From positions 1 to 35,559 of the forward strand of contig JAAYQF010000111.1 of assembly GCA_012519425.1 (NCBI GenBank): a stretch of 35,559 bases of DNA. The letters run 5' to 3'. The stretch is from Bacteroidales bacterium (GTDB taxonomy: Bacteria > Bacteroidota > Bacteroidia > Bacteroidales > Paludibacteraceae). Below, piece after piece: positions 1-8,537 of the stretch. Numbering within the stretch: the first letter of the stretch is position 1; each line of letters opens with the position of its first letter. The translations under genes and the position numbers were made by a program. Below the pieces are notes generated by a model. The model saw only the letters and a program-made list of their open reading frames with translations, had not been told where the DNA came from and made no database searches.

Positions 1-268
1 ACAAAAGAATAAAGACAAAAGAACAAAGAGCAAAGAGTAAAGACAGAATAAATTGTTTAATGTTTAGTGTTTAGTGTTTAATTTTGTTGAATTGTTGAAC
101 TGAGAACAAAAAGTAAAGATAAAAAAACGATGAACGAAGAACAAAGCTAAAAGCTAAACTCGCGACCCCGGAACACGGAACTCGTAACTTCCCTAACTTC
201 TTATAACTTCTTTAACTTCCAAACTACTAACTACTAACTACTAACTACCAACTACTAACTACTAACAT
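1..268 (+). repeat. Mosaic intergenic repeat copy R1 (forward)
   Basis: This fills the gap before alaS and runs off the window edge. In order it holds: a purine-rich caaag/aaagac tract with period about 7-8 (1-50); gtttagtgtttaatg and gttgaa units (52-106); a gatgaacgaagaacaaag segment (109-160); a GC-rich core beginning cgcgaccccggaacacggaa (161-184); aacttc units of period about 9-10 (185-221); and aactact units of period 7 (222-268). The same modules recur reversed at 2890-3202 and 5659-6060. A TAATTTTG at 79-86 fits the -7 consensus and points toward alaS, but no well-spaced -33 element accompanies it. Confidence 0.9.
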
Positions 269-281
269 ATCAACCCCCATC

Positions 282-2885
282 ATGACCTCCAAAGAAATAC
301 GTCAATCATTTTTAGACTTTTTTGCATCCAAAGATCATAAAATCGTACCTTCTGCACCCATGGTTATCAAAGACGATCCGACCTTGATGTTTACCAATGC
401 AGGTATGAACCAATTTAAAAACATCATTTTAGGCAATGACCCCATTCAATATCCACGTGTGGCCAATTCTCAAAAATGCTTGCGGGTAAGCGGCAAACAC
501 AATGATTTGGAGGAAGTGGGACATGATACCTATCACCACACCATGTTTGAAATGTTGGGCAATTGGTCTTTCGGTGATTATTTCAAAAAAGAAGCAATTG
601 CATGGGCCTGGGAATATCTGACAGAGGTTTTAAAACTGGATAAAGACAGACTTTACGTTTCGGTATTTGCCGGAGCACCTGATGAAGGTTTGGAACGCGA
701 CGACGAAGCCGCTAATTTTTGGTTGCAATATGTTTCCGCAGACCGCATCATCGATGGCAGCAAAGCTGATAATTTCTGGGAAATGGGCGATACCGGTCCT
801 TGTGGTCCCTGCTCCGAAATCCACATTGATTTAAGAAGCGACGCCGAACGGGCAAAAATTGACGGAAAATCATTGATCAATCAGGATCATCCGCAAGTTA
901 TTGAAATTTGGAACAATGTGTTCATGCAATACAACCGCAAGTCAGACGGTTCACTGGAAGAACTTCCCGCTAAAGTGATTGATACCGGCATGGGCTTCGA
1001 GCGGTTGTGCATGGCCATGCAAGGCAAGCAGTCCAATTACGACACAGATGTTTTTCTACCAATCATTCAGACCATCAGCAAATTGAGCGGTATTGCTTAT
1101 GGCGCCAATGAACAATCGGACATTGCGATGCGCGTGATTGCCGATCACTTGCGCACCATTGCCTTCTCCATTACAGATGGACAATTGCCTTCCAATGCCA
1201 AGGCAGGCTACGTGATCCGTCGCATTTTGCGCCGCGCCGTGCGTTATGCTTATACTTTCTTAAATCAACATCAGGCTTTTATGTATCAATTGATCGATGT
1301 GCTGATTGAAGTGATGGGAGACGCTTATCCGGAATTGATGGCACAAAAAACACTGATAGAAAAGGTTATCAAAGAAGAAGAAGATTCTTTCTTAAGAACC
1401 CTGGAAACCGGCATCAAACTGTTGGATAAAAACCTGCCTGCCAATGGTGTGTTGAGTGGAAAAGTTGCTTTTACACTTTACGATACCTATGGTTTTCCGT
1501 TGGACTTGACTGAATTGATTTTGCGCGAAAAGGGCATGCAAGTTAACCACGATGAATTTAACGCTGAAATGCAGCAACAAAAAGACAGGGCACGCAATGC
1601 CGCAGTGATTGAAGCCGGCGACTGGGTTGTTGTACGTGAAGGTGACAGTCGGTTTGTGGGTTATGACTACAAAGAATTTGACACGGAAATTCTTCGTTAC
1701 AGGAAAGTCAAACAAAAAAACAAAGAATATTACCAGTTGGTATTGTCGAACACGCCCTTTTATGCAGAAATGGGTGGACAAGTCGGTGATACGGGAGTGC
1801 TGAAATCCGACACTGAAACCATCACCATCCTTGATACCAAAAAAGAAAATAATCTTTCCGTACATATCACTGCTACGCTGCCTAAGGATGTAACCGAAGC
1901 ATTTACAGCCAGCGTTAATTTGGAAAAACGTGCCGCCACAGAAAGCAATCACTCTGCAACCCACCTGTTGCACGAAGCTTTGCGGGAAGTATTGGGTACC
2001 CATGTAGAACAAAAAGGATCGTTTGTCAGTCCGGAAAGCTTACGTTTCGACTTTTCCCATTTCCAAAAAATGACCAAAGAAGAAATACGGGCTGTGGAAA
2101 AGATTGCCAATCAAAAGATCAGAAAGAATTACCCCCTGGTAGAAACGAGGGAAATGCCTATCGGAGAGGCTCAGGCTATGGGTGCCATGGCATTGTTTGG
2201 CGAAAAATATGGTGAAACCGTGCGTGTGGTACAATTCGGTACTTCAGCCGAACTTTGCGGGGGAACACATGTTCAATCCACCGGTAACATAGGCATGGTC
2301 CGCATCATATCCGAAAGCTCGATTGCAGCAGGCATCCGTCGTATTGAAGCCATCACCGGAGAAGCAGTAGAAAAACTATTGGATTCAGAGCAGGATATCC
2401 TCGCCGAGGCCAAAGAGATATTGCACAACACACCTGATATACTGAATGCCATCCGCCGACAGGCAGAAGAGAACACTGCACTGAAAAAAGAAGTAGAAGC
2501 CTATCAGCAGGAAAAAATCATGCAACTGCGGAAAGAATTGTTAGCTGACGCAGTTGAGGTGAACGGCATCAAAACCATCCGCTATGAGGGCTCACTGACT
2601 GCCGACCAGGCGAAAACACTGGCTTTCCAAATCAGAAACCTACAAAACACCCAACTATTTTTTGTAGCCGGTTGTGTGCATGAAGGCAAGCCCTCGCTTA
2701 CGGTTTTATTGAGCGATGACCTGGTAGAAAAAGGATTGAATGCTGTGACTATTGCCCGGGAGGCTGCCAAAGAAATTCAAGGCGGCGGCGGCGGTCAAGC
2801 TTTCTTCGCTTCAGCAGGAGGAAGAAATGCAGCCGGAATCAAACAAGCGGTGGAAAAAGCGGTGGGAATGGTTCATGATGTTTAA
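282..2885 (+). CDS. alaS: Alanyl-tRNA synthetase
   Basis: This cytoplasmic class II synthetase charges tRNA-Ala with alanine and edits mischarged Ser/Gly. The 867 aa length is normal for the family (E. coli about 876). The N-terminal catalytic core is clear, with [11 protein letters not shown] near residues 36-46 and [16 protein letters not shown] near 87-102. The editing domain has its zinc ligands, HSATH near residue 555 and CGGTH near 658. The C-terminal oligomerisation (DHHA1-type) domain carries a glycine run, GGGGGQAFF, near 834. The ATG at 282 gives the standard [14 protein letters not shown] start; there is no Shine-Dalgarno, as is usual in Bacteroidota. The gene stands alone between two oppositely oriented copies of the mosaic repeat. 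No clear promoter was seen apart from a weak -7 match inside R1. Confidence 0.98.
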   Translation: MTSKEIRQSFLDFFASKDHKIVPSAPMVIKDDPTLMFTNAGMNQFKNIILGNDPIQYPRVANSQKCLRVSGKHNDLEEVGHDTYHHTMFEMLGNWSFGDYFKKEAIAWAWEYLTEVLKLDKDRLYVSVFAGAPDEGLERDDEAANFWLQYVSADRIIDGSKADNFWEMGDTGPCGPCSEIHIDLRSDAERAKIDGKSLINQDHPQVIEIWNNVFMQYNRKSDGSLEELPAKVIDTGMGFERLCMAMQGKQSNYDTDVFLPIIQTISKLSGIAYGANEQSDIAMRVIADHLRTIAFSITDGQLPSNAKAGYVIRRILRRAVRYAYTFLNQHQAFMYQLIDVLIEVMGDAYPELMAQKTLIEKVIKEEEDSFLRTLETGIKLLDKNLPANGVLSGKVAFTLYDTYGFPLDLTELILREKGMQVNHDEFNAEMQQQKDRARNAAVIEAGDWVVVREGDSRFVGYDYKEFDTEILRYRKVKQKNKEYYQLVLSNTPFYAEMGGQVGDTGVLKSDTETITILDTKKENNLSVHITATLPKDVTEAFTASVNLEKRAATESNHSATHLLHEALREVLGTHVEQKGSFVSPESLRFDFSHFQKMTKEEIRAVEKIANQKIRKNYPLVETREMPIGEAQAMGAMALFGEKYGETVRVVQFGTSAELCGGTHVQSTGNIGMVRIISESSIAAGIRRIEAITGEAVEKLLDSEQDILAEAKEILHNTPDILNAIRRQAEENTALKKEVEAYQQEKIMQLRKELLADAVEVNGIKTIRYEGSLTADQAKTLAFQIRNLQNTQLFFVAGCVHEGKPSLTVLLSDDLVEKGLNAVTIAREAAKEIQGGGGGQAFFASAGGRNAAGIKQAVEKAVGMVHDV

Positions 2886-2889
2886 TGGG

Positions 2890-3202
2890 AAGGTAGTTAG
2901 TAGCTGGTAGTTAGTAGTTAGTAGCTGGTAGTTAGTAGCTGGTAGTTAGGAAGTTAAAGAAGTTATAGAAGTTAAAGAAGTTACGCGTTCCGTGTTCCGG
3001 GGTCGCGAGCTTAGCTTTTGTCTTTGTTCTTCGTTCATCGTTTTTTTTCTTTACTTTTTGTTCTCAATTCAACAGTTCAACAATTAAACAGTTAAACGAT
3101 TCAACATCACACACTAAACATTAAACAATTTATTCTGTCTTTGCTCTTTTGTCTTTGTTCCTTGTTCTTTGTTCCTTGTTCTTTGTTCCTTGTTCTTTGT
3201 TC
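2890..3202 (-). repeat. Mosaic intergenic repeat copy R2 (reverse)
   Basis: This fills the gap after alaS. It has the modules of R1 in reverse complement and reverse order: tagttagtagctgg units, gaagttaaa units of period 9, the GC-rich core (2984-3007, 23 of 24 bases as in R1), ttcttcgttcatcg with a T run, cagttcaa units of period 8, acactaaacattaaac, and finally ctttgttccttgtt units. R1 and R2 therefore form a long imperfect inverted pair around alaS. The copy ends where the terminator hairpin begins. No gene was seen. Confidence 0.9.
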
Positions 3203-3248
3203 AAAAAAAAAGAGTTGCCTCATTTTTTCTGAGGCAACTCCTTTTTTT
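3203..3248. terminator. Bidirectional rho-independent terminator
   Basis: A perfect 11-bp stem (GAGTTGCCTCA at 3212-3222 with its complement at 3230-3240) encloses a 7-nt loop. It is flanked by an A run on the left (3203-3211) and a T run on the right (3242-3248), so it can stop transcripts on both strands. It lies between the convergent alaS and the small exported-protein gene and probably serves both. Confidence 0.92.
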
Positions 3249-3267
3249 AAAATCAGCATTGTAAGCT

Positions 3268-3726
3268 TTAGAATTTAAAGCGTACACCAAGTGCGATGCC
3301 GCTGTAGTGAGGTTTAATAAGGGCACCGTCAGAAAGAAAATCTATTCTGATACCGGGTCTGTAATCGAGTGAAAGCAACAACGGAAAATCGATGTGTTGT
3401 TCCAGATCATACTCAATACCAATTAAACCGAAACCACCCAAATTTAAGTAACCATCCCACAAAAAGCCAATTTGAGGGCCTGCTCCGAGGTACCATTTTA
3501 ATCCTTCCGTAGGTAAGTCAAACATCCACTCATAAGCACCACTCAAATAAGCAACTTCGTGATGAAAGCCAAGACCAAATTCTAATCTGTTAGCTTCTCC
3601 CAGGGGATGTTGATAGCTGATTTCACCCGGCCAACCTAAACGCACACCGATAGATCTTTGGGATTGTGCACCTGCCATGCCCGCAAATCCAATTACTAAA
3701 GCTAATGTGATAATTAATTTTCTCAT
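3268..3726 (-). CDS. Small exported beta-barrel-like protein
   Basis: This is a 152 aa protein with a typical signal peptide (MRKLIITLALVIGFAGMAGA, cleavage probably before QSQ). The mature part is rich in alternating hydrophobic and glycine/aromatic residues (IGVRLGWPG, LEFGLGFHH, YLGAGPQIGF) and ends ALGVRFKF; a terminal aromatic is usual for outer-membrane barrels. It resembles short porin-like or outer-membrane barrel proteins of Bacteroidota. The ligand and role are unknown. I start it at the ATG at 3726; the frame opens three codons earlier at a TTG. It is a single gene, convergent with alaS, with the strong terminator directly after it. It could instead be a secreted beta protein that is not inserted in the membrane. 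Confidence 0.75.
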   Translation of the reverse strand: MRKLIITLALVIGFAGMAGAQSQRSIGVRLGWPGEISYQHPLGEANRLEFGLGFHHEVAYLSGAYEWMFDLPTEGLKWYLGAGPQIGFLWDGYLNLGGFGLIGIEYDLEQHIDFPLLLSLDYRPGIRIDFLSDGALIKPHYSGIALGVRFKF

Positions 3727-3780
3727 ACAATTCAAAATTTAATTAATAAAAATTAGGAAGCACAAAAGTATAAAAAAAGT

Positions 3781-5568
3781 TTAATCCTGCCAATCACCAT
3801 GCATTTTAATAAGTTCTATTAACTTATCAACAGCTTCTTTTTCATCAATATTCTTCTCCATCAATTCCCTCTTTTTGTACAAATGTACTTTTCCGCGTCC
3901 GGCACCAACATAGCCATAATCTGCATCTGCCATTTCACCGGGACCATTTACTATGCAACCCATTATCGCGATTTTAAGTCCCTTGAGATGTGAAGTAGAA
4001 GCTTTAACACGCGCTATGGCATCCTGCAAATCAAATAAGGTGCGTCCGCAACCCGGACACGAAATAAATTCGGTTTTAGAGACCCGCACACGCGATGCCT
4101 GTAAAATACCGAAAGCCACAGCATTCACCTGCTCTACTCCTATGGATTTGGGAGTGGTGGCTTCATCCACAGTCAGGAAAATGCCATCACCAAACCCATC
4201 TAGAAACATTACCCCTAAGTCGGCCGCAGCATTGATCTGCAATTCCGATAATTGAGATACGGCATGTTGTTGACACAAAATAACCGGTGTGGCTATTCCA
4301 TGATTCATCAGGGTGTGGAAAAATGCCCGCATCTCTCCAACCGGATTTTGATGATGGGATTGCAATAAGACAACTATCTGTAAATCTGACCTTAACAAAT
4401 TGAGAATGGCATCGTTTAAGTCCGCATAGGTTAATTTCAGAAATTTCGCTTCCGATGTATCTTGTACTAATTCATCAATTGAAGAAGGGGTGTAAACAGG
4501 ATAAACAGTTCCAGTCCTACTCTTAATGGTTCCATTTTGAACCAAATAATCCGGTTCAATAGCGAAACGACCTTCTTTATTCACCAATACCACGGGGACT
4601 TGCTCACCGCCTATGTTCAATACCTGATAGGTTTTTCTTCTTGTATATTCATAAGGAGAAAAGTCAGGATTAAGCTCAGCGGCAACGGTTTTATGTCCTT
4701 TCTTTAAAAGCACATGCTCTACCAATTGTCGAGCTACGGGGATCTCTGCCTCCGGATCTTCGCTTAGCGAAACGCGAATGGTATCACCTATGCCATCATG
4801 CAACAAAGCCCCGATGCCAACCGATGATTTGATGCGACCGTCTTCTCCATCACCGGCTTCGGTAACGCCAAGATGCAAAGGGTAATGCATATCGTGCTTG
4901 TCCATTTCCGAGACCAACAAACGCGTTGCATGCACCATCGATAAGGTATTGGATGCCTTCATCGAGATCACCACATCCTTGAAATTTTCCGCTTCGCAGA
5001 TGTGCAAAAACTCCATGCACGATTCCACCATTCCTCTTGGCGTATCACCCCAACGATTCATCATCCGTTCACTCAAAGAGCCATGGTTGACGCCAATGCG
5101 GATGGCGGTGCCCTGCTCTTTGCATATATTCAACAATTCCGTGAATTTAAGCTTGATCTTCCGAAACTCTTCCTGATATTCTTCTTCCGTATAATCAGCA
5201 GTGCGCACTACCCTTCCAATGTAATTACCGGGATTGATGCGGACCTTCTCAACATGCTGCGCTGCAATATTGGCAGCATCAGCCCGAAAATGTATATCAG
5301 CCACTAAAGGAACAGTGCAGCCCTGATTCAACAAAGCCTGTTTGATGTTTTTCAGATTTTCCGCTTCCTTCACCCCCTGCGCCGTAAAGCGAACAATTTC
5401 GGCGCCCGCTTCCACCATCCTGATACATTGTGCTACCGAACCCTCAGTATCATTGGTGTCGGTATTGGCCATGGATTGCAAGCTGACAGGATATTCACCG
5501 CCCAGGAAAATATGCCCGATATGCACCGTATGGGCTTGTCGCCTGTGATAATTAAATTGATCAACCAT
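3781..5568 (-). CDS. ispG: (E)-4-hydroxy-3-methylbut-2-enyl-diphosphate synthase, long form
   Basis: This is the penultimate enzyme of the MEP isoprenoid pathway. It converts MEcPP to HMBPP with a [4Fe-4S] cluster and reduced ferredoxin or flavodoxin. The 595 aa length is the long form known from Bacteroidetes, chlamydiae and plants, in which an extra domain separates the TIM barrel from the cluster domain (E. coli about 372 aa). The N-terminal barrel has PVSLQSMANTDTNDTEG and IRIGVNHGSLS. The cluster domain has CPGCGRTLFD near residue 503 and MGCIVNGPGE near 535, which supply the three cysteine ligands and the glutamate. I start it at the ATG at 5568 (MVDQFNYHRRQ). The frame is open to a TTG at 5595, but that codon lies inside the -7 promoter box. 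It ends about 55 bp from the start of the divergent neighbour. Confidence 0.97.
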   Translation of the reverse strand: MVDQFNYHRRQAHTVHIGHIFLGGEYPVSLQSMANTDTNDTEGSVAQCIRMVEAGAEIVRFTAQGVKEAENLKNIKQALLNQGCTVPLVADIHFRADAANIAAQHVEKVRINPGNYIGRVVRTADYTEEEYQEEFRKIKLKFTELLNICKEQGTAIRIGVNHGSLSERMMNRWGDTPRGMVESCMEFLHICEAENFKDVVISMKASNTLSMVHATRLLVSEMDKHDMHYPLHLGVTEAGDGEDGRIKSSVGIGALLHDGIGDTIRVSLSEDPEAEIPVARQLVEHVLLKKGHKTVAAELNPDFSPYEYTRRKTYQVLNIGGEQVPVVLVNKEGRFAIEPDYLVQNGTIKSRTGTVYPVYTPSSIDELVQDTSEAKFLKLTYADLNDAILNLLRSDLQIVVLLQSHHQNPVGEMRAFFHTLMNHGIATPVILCQQHAVSQLSELQINAAADLGVMFLDGFGDGIFLTVDEATTPKSIGVEQVNAVAFGILQASRVRVSKTEFISCPGCGRTLFDLQDAIARVKASTSHLKGLKIAIMGCIVNGPGEMADADYGYVGAGRGKVHLYKKRELMEKNIDEKEAVDKLIELIKMHGDWQD

Positions 5569-5592
5569 TTTTTGGAGTCTAACAAAGAACTG

Positions 5593-5600
5593 CAAACTTA
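5593..5600 (-). promoter_or_regulatory. ispG -7 promoter element
   Basis: On the minus strand this reads TAAGTTTG, an exact match to the Bacteroidetes -7 consensus TAnnTTTG, about 25 nt upstream of the ispG ATG. No TTTG at the usual 19-21 nt spacing was found. The predicted leader is only about 20 nt. Confidence 0.6.
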
Positions 5601-5658
5601 TATTTATTTTGTCAATCTTGAAGCTTTTGTCGAAAAGTTTTTATGTGGGGAGTGTTTA

Positions 5659-6060
5659 TTAGTAGTTGGTAGATAGTAGTTAGTAGTTAGTAGTTTTTTT
5701 GGAAGTTATGGAAGTTAATAGCTAGTAGTTGGTAGTTAGTAGTTAGTAGTTAGTAGTTAGTAGTTTTTTTGGAAGTTATGGAAGTTAAAGAAGTTAGGGA
5801 AGTTAGGGAAGTTACGAGTTCCGTGTTCCGGGGTCGCGAGTTTAGCTTTTAGCTTTGTTCTTCGTTCATCGTTTTTTTATCTTTACTTTTTGTTCTCAGT
5901 TCAACAATTCAACAAAATTAAACTCTAAACACTAAACATTAAACAATTTATTCTGTCTTTGCTCTTTTGTCTTTGCTCTTTTGTCTTTGCTCTTTGTTCT
6001 CAGTTAAACAGTTCAACAGTTCAACGATTAAACACTAAACACTACACATTAAACAATTAA
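5659..6060 (-). repeat. Mosaic intergenic repeat copy R3 (reverse)
   Basis: This is the longest copy. It lies between the divergent ispG and SulP genes. The order is tagtagt units, gaagtta units, the GC-rich core (5815-5838, identical to R1 over 24 bases), the cgttcatcg/T-run segment, ttcaaca units, actaaacatt and ctttgctcttttgt units. A second round of cagttcaa and aaacactaaac units follows at 6001-6060. The first two modules are themselves duplicated: the tagttttttt-ggaagttatg junction occurs at 5691-5710 and again at 5761-5780. It is a near-copy of R1 in inverted orientation. No gene was seen. Confidence 0.92.
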
Positions 6061-6064
6061 ATGC

Positions 6065-6072
6065 TATCTTTG
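6065..6072 (+). promoter_or_regulatory. SulP gene -7 promoter element
   Basis: TATCTTTG is an exact match to the Bacteroidetes -7 consensus, 24 nt before the ATG. It follows the end of repeat R3 directly. There is no TTTG at the ideal -33 spacing; upstream is only the acactaaac repeat. Confidence 0.65.
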
Positions 6073-6095
6073 CATCGTTTTTTTCAATAGATATC

Positions 6096-7772
6096 ATGCG
6101 CTTTAAACCTAAGTTATTTTCAAGTTTACGAACTTACTCCAAAGAACTATTTTACAAGGACTTAATGGCCGGCATTATTGTCGGGATTGTGGCTTTACCC
6201 TTAGCTATTGCGTTCGGGATAGCATCGGGAGTTGCGCCTGAGAAAGGGCTTTTCACTGCTATTATTGCAGGTTTTATCATTTCATTCTTCGGAGGAAGTA
6301 AGGTTCAGATTGGCGGACCAACCGGTGCTTTTATCGTCATCGTTTACGGCATAGTGCAGGAATTTGGGGTTACGGGACTGACCATTGCGACCATCCTGGC
6401 TGGTGTTATGCTCATAGCCATGGGCTTGCTTAAGCTTGGCGCAATCATCAAATTTATTCCCTACCCCATTGTGGTCGGTTTTACGAGCGGGATTGCCCTG
6501 ACCATTTTTGCTACTCAGATAAAAGATTTATTTGGCATGACCATAGAGTCGATGCCGGCAGATTTTATCAGCAAGTGGATTATATATGCCAAAAATATCC
6601 AAACGACTAATTTGGCAGCTTTAGCCGTTGGAATTCTCAGCATTGTCATCATTATCTTCACGCCAAAATTTTCAAAGAAAATACCCGGTTCTCTGATTGC
6701 CATTGTTGTAATGACAGCGATAGTTTACGTTTTGCGCGAATTTTTCGGCTTTACCTCCATTGAAACCATCGGCGACAGATTCAGCATTGACCCCTCTTTG
6801 CCCAAAGCCGATGCACCCAGAATTACTTTCGACATGGTGCAAACGCTGATACCGGCCGCTTTTACCATTGCCATGCTGGGTGCCATAGAATCATTGTTGT
6901 CAGCTACGGTTGCTGATGGCGTTATCGGCGACAGGCATCATTCCAATACGGAATTGATAGCACAGGGAATTGCCAATGTGATAACACCCATTTTCGGAGG
7001 GATCCCCGCAACCGGTGCCATCGCGAGGACTATGACCAATATAAACAATGGCGGACGAACTCCGGTGGCGGGTATTATTCACTCCATCGTCTTATTGTTG
7101 ATTTTACTTTTCCTGGGTAATCTCACCAAACACATTCCCATGGCTTGCCTGGCAGGGGTACTCGTCATGGTTGCATACAACATGAGCGAATGGCGGACTT
7201 TCAGGGCCTTGCTGAAAGGTCTGAAATCAGATATGCTGGTATTGGTCACGACCTTTTTACTGACAGTCATTTTTGATTTGACCATCGCCATTGAACTTGG
7301 TTTGGTATTGGCGGTTGTATTGTTTGTCAAAAGAATGTCTGAAAGCTCTCAAATCAGCATATTTAATGAAGAAGTGGAAGAAGCTGAATACGTTGAAGGC
7401 AATATTGAATCTGGAATGTTACAACTTCCCAAAGGAGTTGAGGTATATGAAATTGAGGGTCCGTTCTTTTTCGGATTGGCCAATAAATTCGAGGAGACGA
7501 TGAAGAAAATCGGTAGCAGTCCGGATGTCAGAATTATCAGAATGCGGAAAGTACCCTTTATCGACTCTACCGGATTAAATAATCTAAGCAACCTCATCCG
7601 GATGTCGAAAAAAGACAAGACTGTGATTGTGTTGTCGGGTGTAAATGAACAAGTCCGTAACGCCATTAAAAAAGCCAACATTGACAAGAGGATCGGAGAT
7701 GAGAACATCTGTAACAACATCACCGAAGCATTGGCAAGGGCAGAAAAAATCATAGCGAAAAATAAAAAATAG
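6096..7772 (+). CDS. SulP-family inorganic anion transporter with STAS domain
   Basis: This inner-membrane carrier belongs to the SLC26/SulP family, whose members move sulfate, bicarbonate or related anions with H+ or Na+. At 558 aa it has the usual layout. About the first 410 residues are hydrophobic membrane helices, including ALPLAIAFGIASGV near residue 34 and the family motif QIGGPTGAF near 72. A cytoplasmic STAS domain covers about 440-550, with FIDSTGL near 487, the serine site of anti-sigma-antagonist-like STAS folds. The substrate cannot be told from sequence; bicarbonate or sulfate are the main options. It has its own promoter at 6065 and is divergent from ispG across repeat R3. No transport partner is encoded nearby. 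Confidence 0.92.
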   Translation: MRFKPKLFSSLRTYSKELFYKDLMAGIIVGIVALPLAIAFGIASGVAPEKGLFTAIIAGFIISFFGGSKVQIGGPTGAFIVIVYGIVQEFGVTGLTIATILAGVMLIAMGLLKLGAIIKFIPYPIVVGFTSGIALTIFATQIKDLFGMTIESMPADFISKWIIYAKNIQTTNLAALAVGILSIVIIIFTPKFSKKIPGSLIAIVVMTAIVYVLREFFGFTSIETIGDRFSIDPSLPKADAPRITFDMVQTLIPAAFTIAMLGAIESLLSATVADGVIGDRHHSNTELIAQGIANVITPIFGGIPATGAIARTMTNINNGGRTPVAGIIHSIVLLLILLFLGNLTKHIPMACLAGVLVMVAYNMSEWRTFRALLKGLKSDMLVLVTTFLLTVIFDLTIAIELGLVLAVVLFVKRMSESSQISIFNEEVEEAEYVEGNIESGMLQLPKGVEVYEIEGPFFFGLANKFEETMKKIGSSPDVRIIRMRKVPFIDSTGLNNLSNLIRMSKKDKTVIVLSGVNEQVRNAIKKANIDKRIGDENICNNITEALARAEKIIAKNKK

Positions 7773-7778
7773 TAAAAA

Positions 7779-7810
7779 TTTGATTTATCAAATTCATTTA
7801 ATTATTTTTG
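7779..7810 (+). promoter_or_regulatory. Bacteroidetes-type promoter for the coiled-coil gene and zapA
   Basis: The TTTG at 7779-7782 (-33), a 20-nt spacer and the TATTTTTG at 7803-7810 (-7) match the Bacteroides consensus in both boxes and in spacing. The ATG of the coiled-coil gene follows 17 nt after the -7 box. This is the best full promoter in the window. Confidence 0.75.
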
Positions 7811-7827
7811 TCTGATATTTTCTTAAG

Positions 7828-8121
7828 ATGACCAATCGATACGAAGAGCTGATCAGCAAGTTTGAGATAAAACTGCGAAAATTAATTGCGGAGTATCAGT
7901 CATTGCAAGTTCAAAGTGATAGTCTGAAAGCGGAGTTGGCACATAAAAATGAAAGTCTGATTGAAGCTCACGGTACTATACTTGAACTGAGAAAACAAAA
8001 CGATCACCTGTTAATGGCTAATCAGATCAGTGGAAACAAAGAAGAGCGTGCTGAAGCCAAAAAACAAATTGACAGGATGGTGCGGGAAATTGATCAATGT
8101 TTAGCTCTCTTGAACGAATAG
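7828..8121 (+). CDS. Small coiled-coil protein upstream of zapA
   Basis: This is a 97 aa soluble, highly charged protein without a signal peptide. Heptad-like leucines run through residues about 10-65 (FEIKLRKLIAEYQSLQVQ, LKAELAHKNESLIEAHG, ILELRKQNDHLL), so it should be almost entirely coiled coil. It is followed after 5 nt by zapA and shares its promoter. A short coiled-coil protein next to zapA is common in Bacteroidota, and a role in division-ring assembly (a ZapB-like partner) is plausible but rests on context only. No enzyme motif is visible. Confidence 0.8.
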   Translation: MTNRYEELISKFEIKLRKLIAEYQSLQVQSDSLKAELAHKNESLIEAHGTILELRKQNDHLLMANQISGNKEERAEAKKQIDRMVREIDQCLALLNE

Positions 8122-8126
8122 AGCAT

Positions 8127-8420
8127 ATGAACGACGATATTTTTATTATACATGTTCAAATTGGAGGTTTTCCTATTGCGTTACGCATTCCCCGAAGTGA
8201 TGAGGAAAAATATAGAAAAGCCGAAAAGATGGTTACCAAGCTGACTGAGATGTATTATAACGAATACAGTCAGCATGCTTATGAGGACATACTAAAACTC
8301 GTTGCATTCCAATTAGCGGTAAAGGTTTCAGAATATGAACTGAAAGAAGACACAGCTCCTATCGCAGAAAGAATTGAACTGCTTGAAAAAGAGATAGATG
8401 CTGTATTGAATCAGGAATAA
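8127..8420 (+). CDS. zapA: Cell division protein ZapA
   Basis: ZapA binds FtsZ and promotes bundling of its filaments at the division site. The 97 aa are typical: an N-terminal beta part (IFIIHVQIGGFPIALRIP) followed by helices with the family pattern (AYEDILKLVAFQLAVKVSEY) and a C-terminal coiled coil. I start it at the ATG at 8127 (MNDDIF), 5 nt after the preceding stop. The frame extends upstream to 8097, but that would overlap the previous gene and adds residues foreign to the family. A strong terminator follows, so the coiled-coil gene and zapA form a two-gene operon separate from rny. Confidence 0.92.
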   Translation: MNDDIFIIHVQIGGFPIALRIPRSDEEKYRKAEKMVTKLTEMYYNEYSQHAYEDILKLVAFQLAVKVSEYELKEDTAPIAERIELLEKEIDAVLNQE

Positions 8421-8446
8421 GTTTATCGTACAATCAATTATTCCCG

Positions 8447-8490
8447 CGCATATCAACATGACTGCATTCATGTTTGATGTGCGTTTTTTT
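8447..8490 (+). terminator. Rho-independent terminator after zapA
   Basis: An imperfect stem of about 15 bp (CGCATATCAACATGA at 8447-8461 with TCATGTTTGATGTGCG at 8468-8483) is followed by seven Ts (8484-8490). It separates zapA from rny. Confidence 0.85.
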
Positions 8491-8537
8491 GTGTCTGACA
8501 TTGATAATAAATATTATAAATATTAAAATACACGCAT

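Noticed and set aside
1392-2012. Minus-strand frame of 206 codons inside alaS
   Set aside because: It is antisense to a certain gene, is rich in F/C/V as shadow frames are, and has no family likeness.
5569-5595. TTG start for ispG
   Set aside because: The codon lies inside the -7 box, so it would not be transcribed from that promoter; the ATG at 5568 fits the family start.
1-6060. CRISPR array
   Set aside because: The repeat units are 7-10 nt and directly adjacent, with no unique spacers of constant length and no cas genes.
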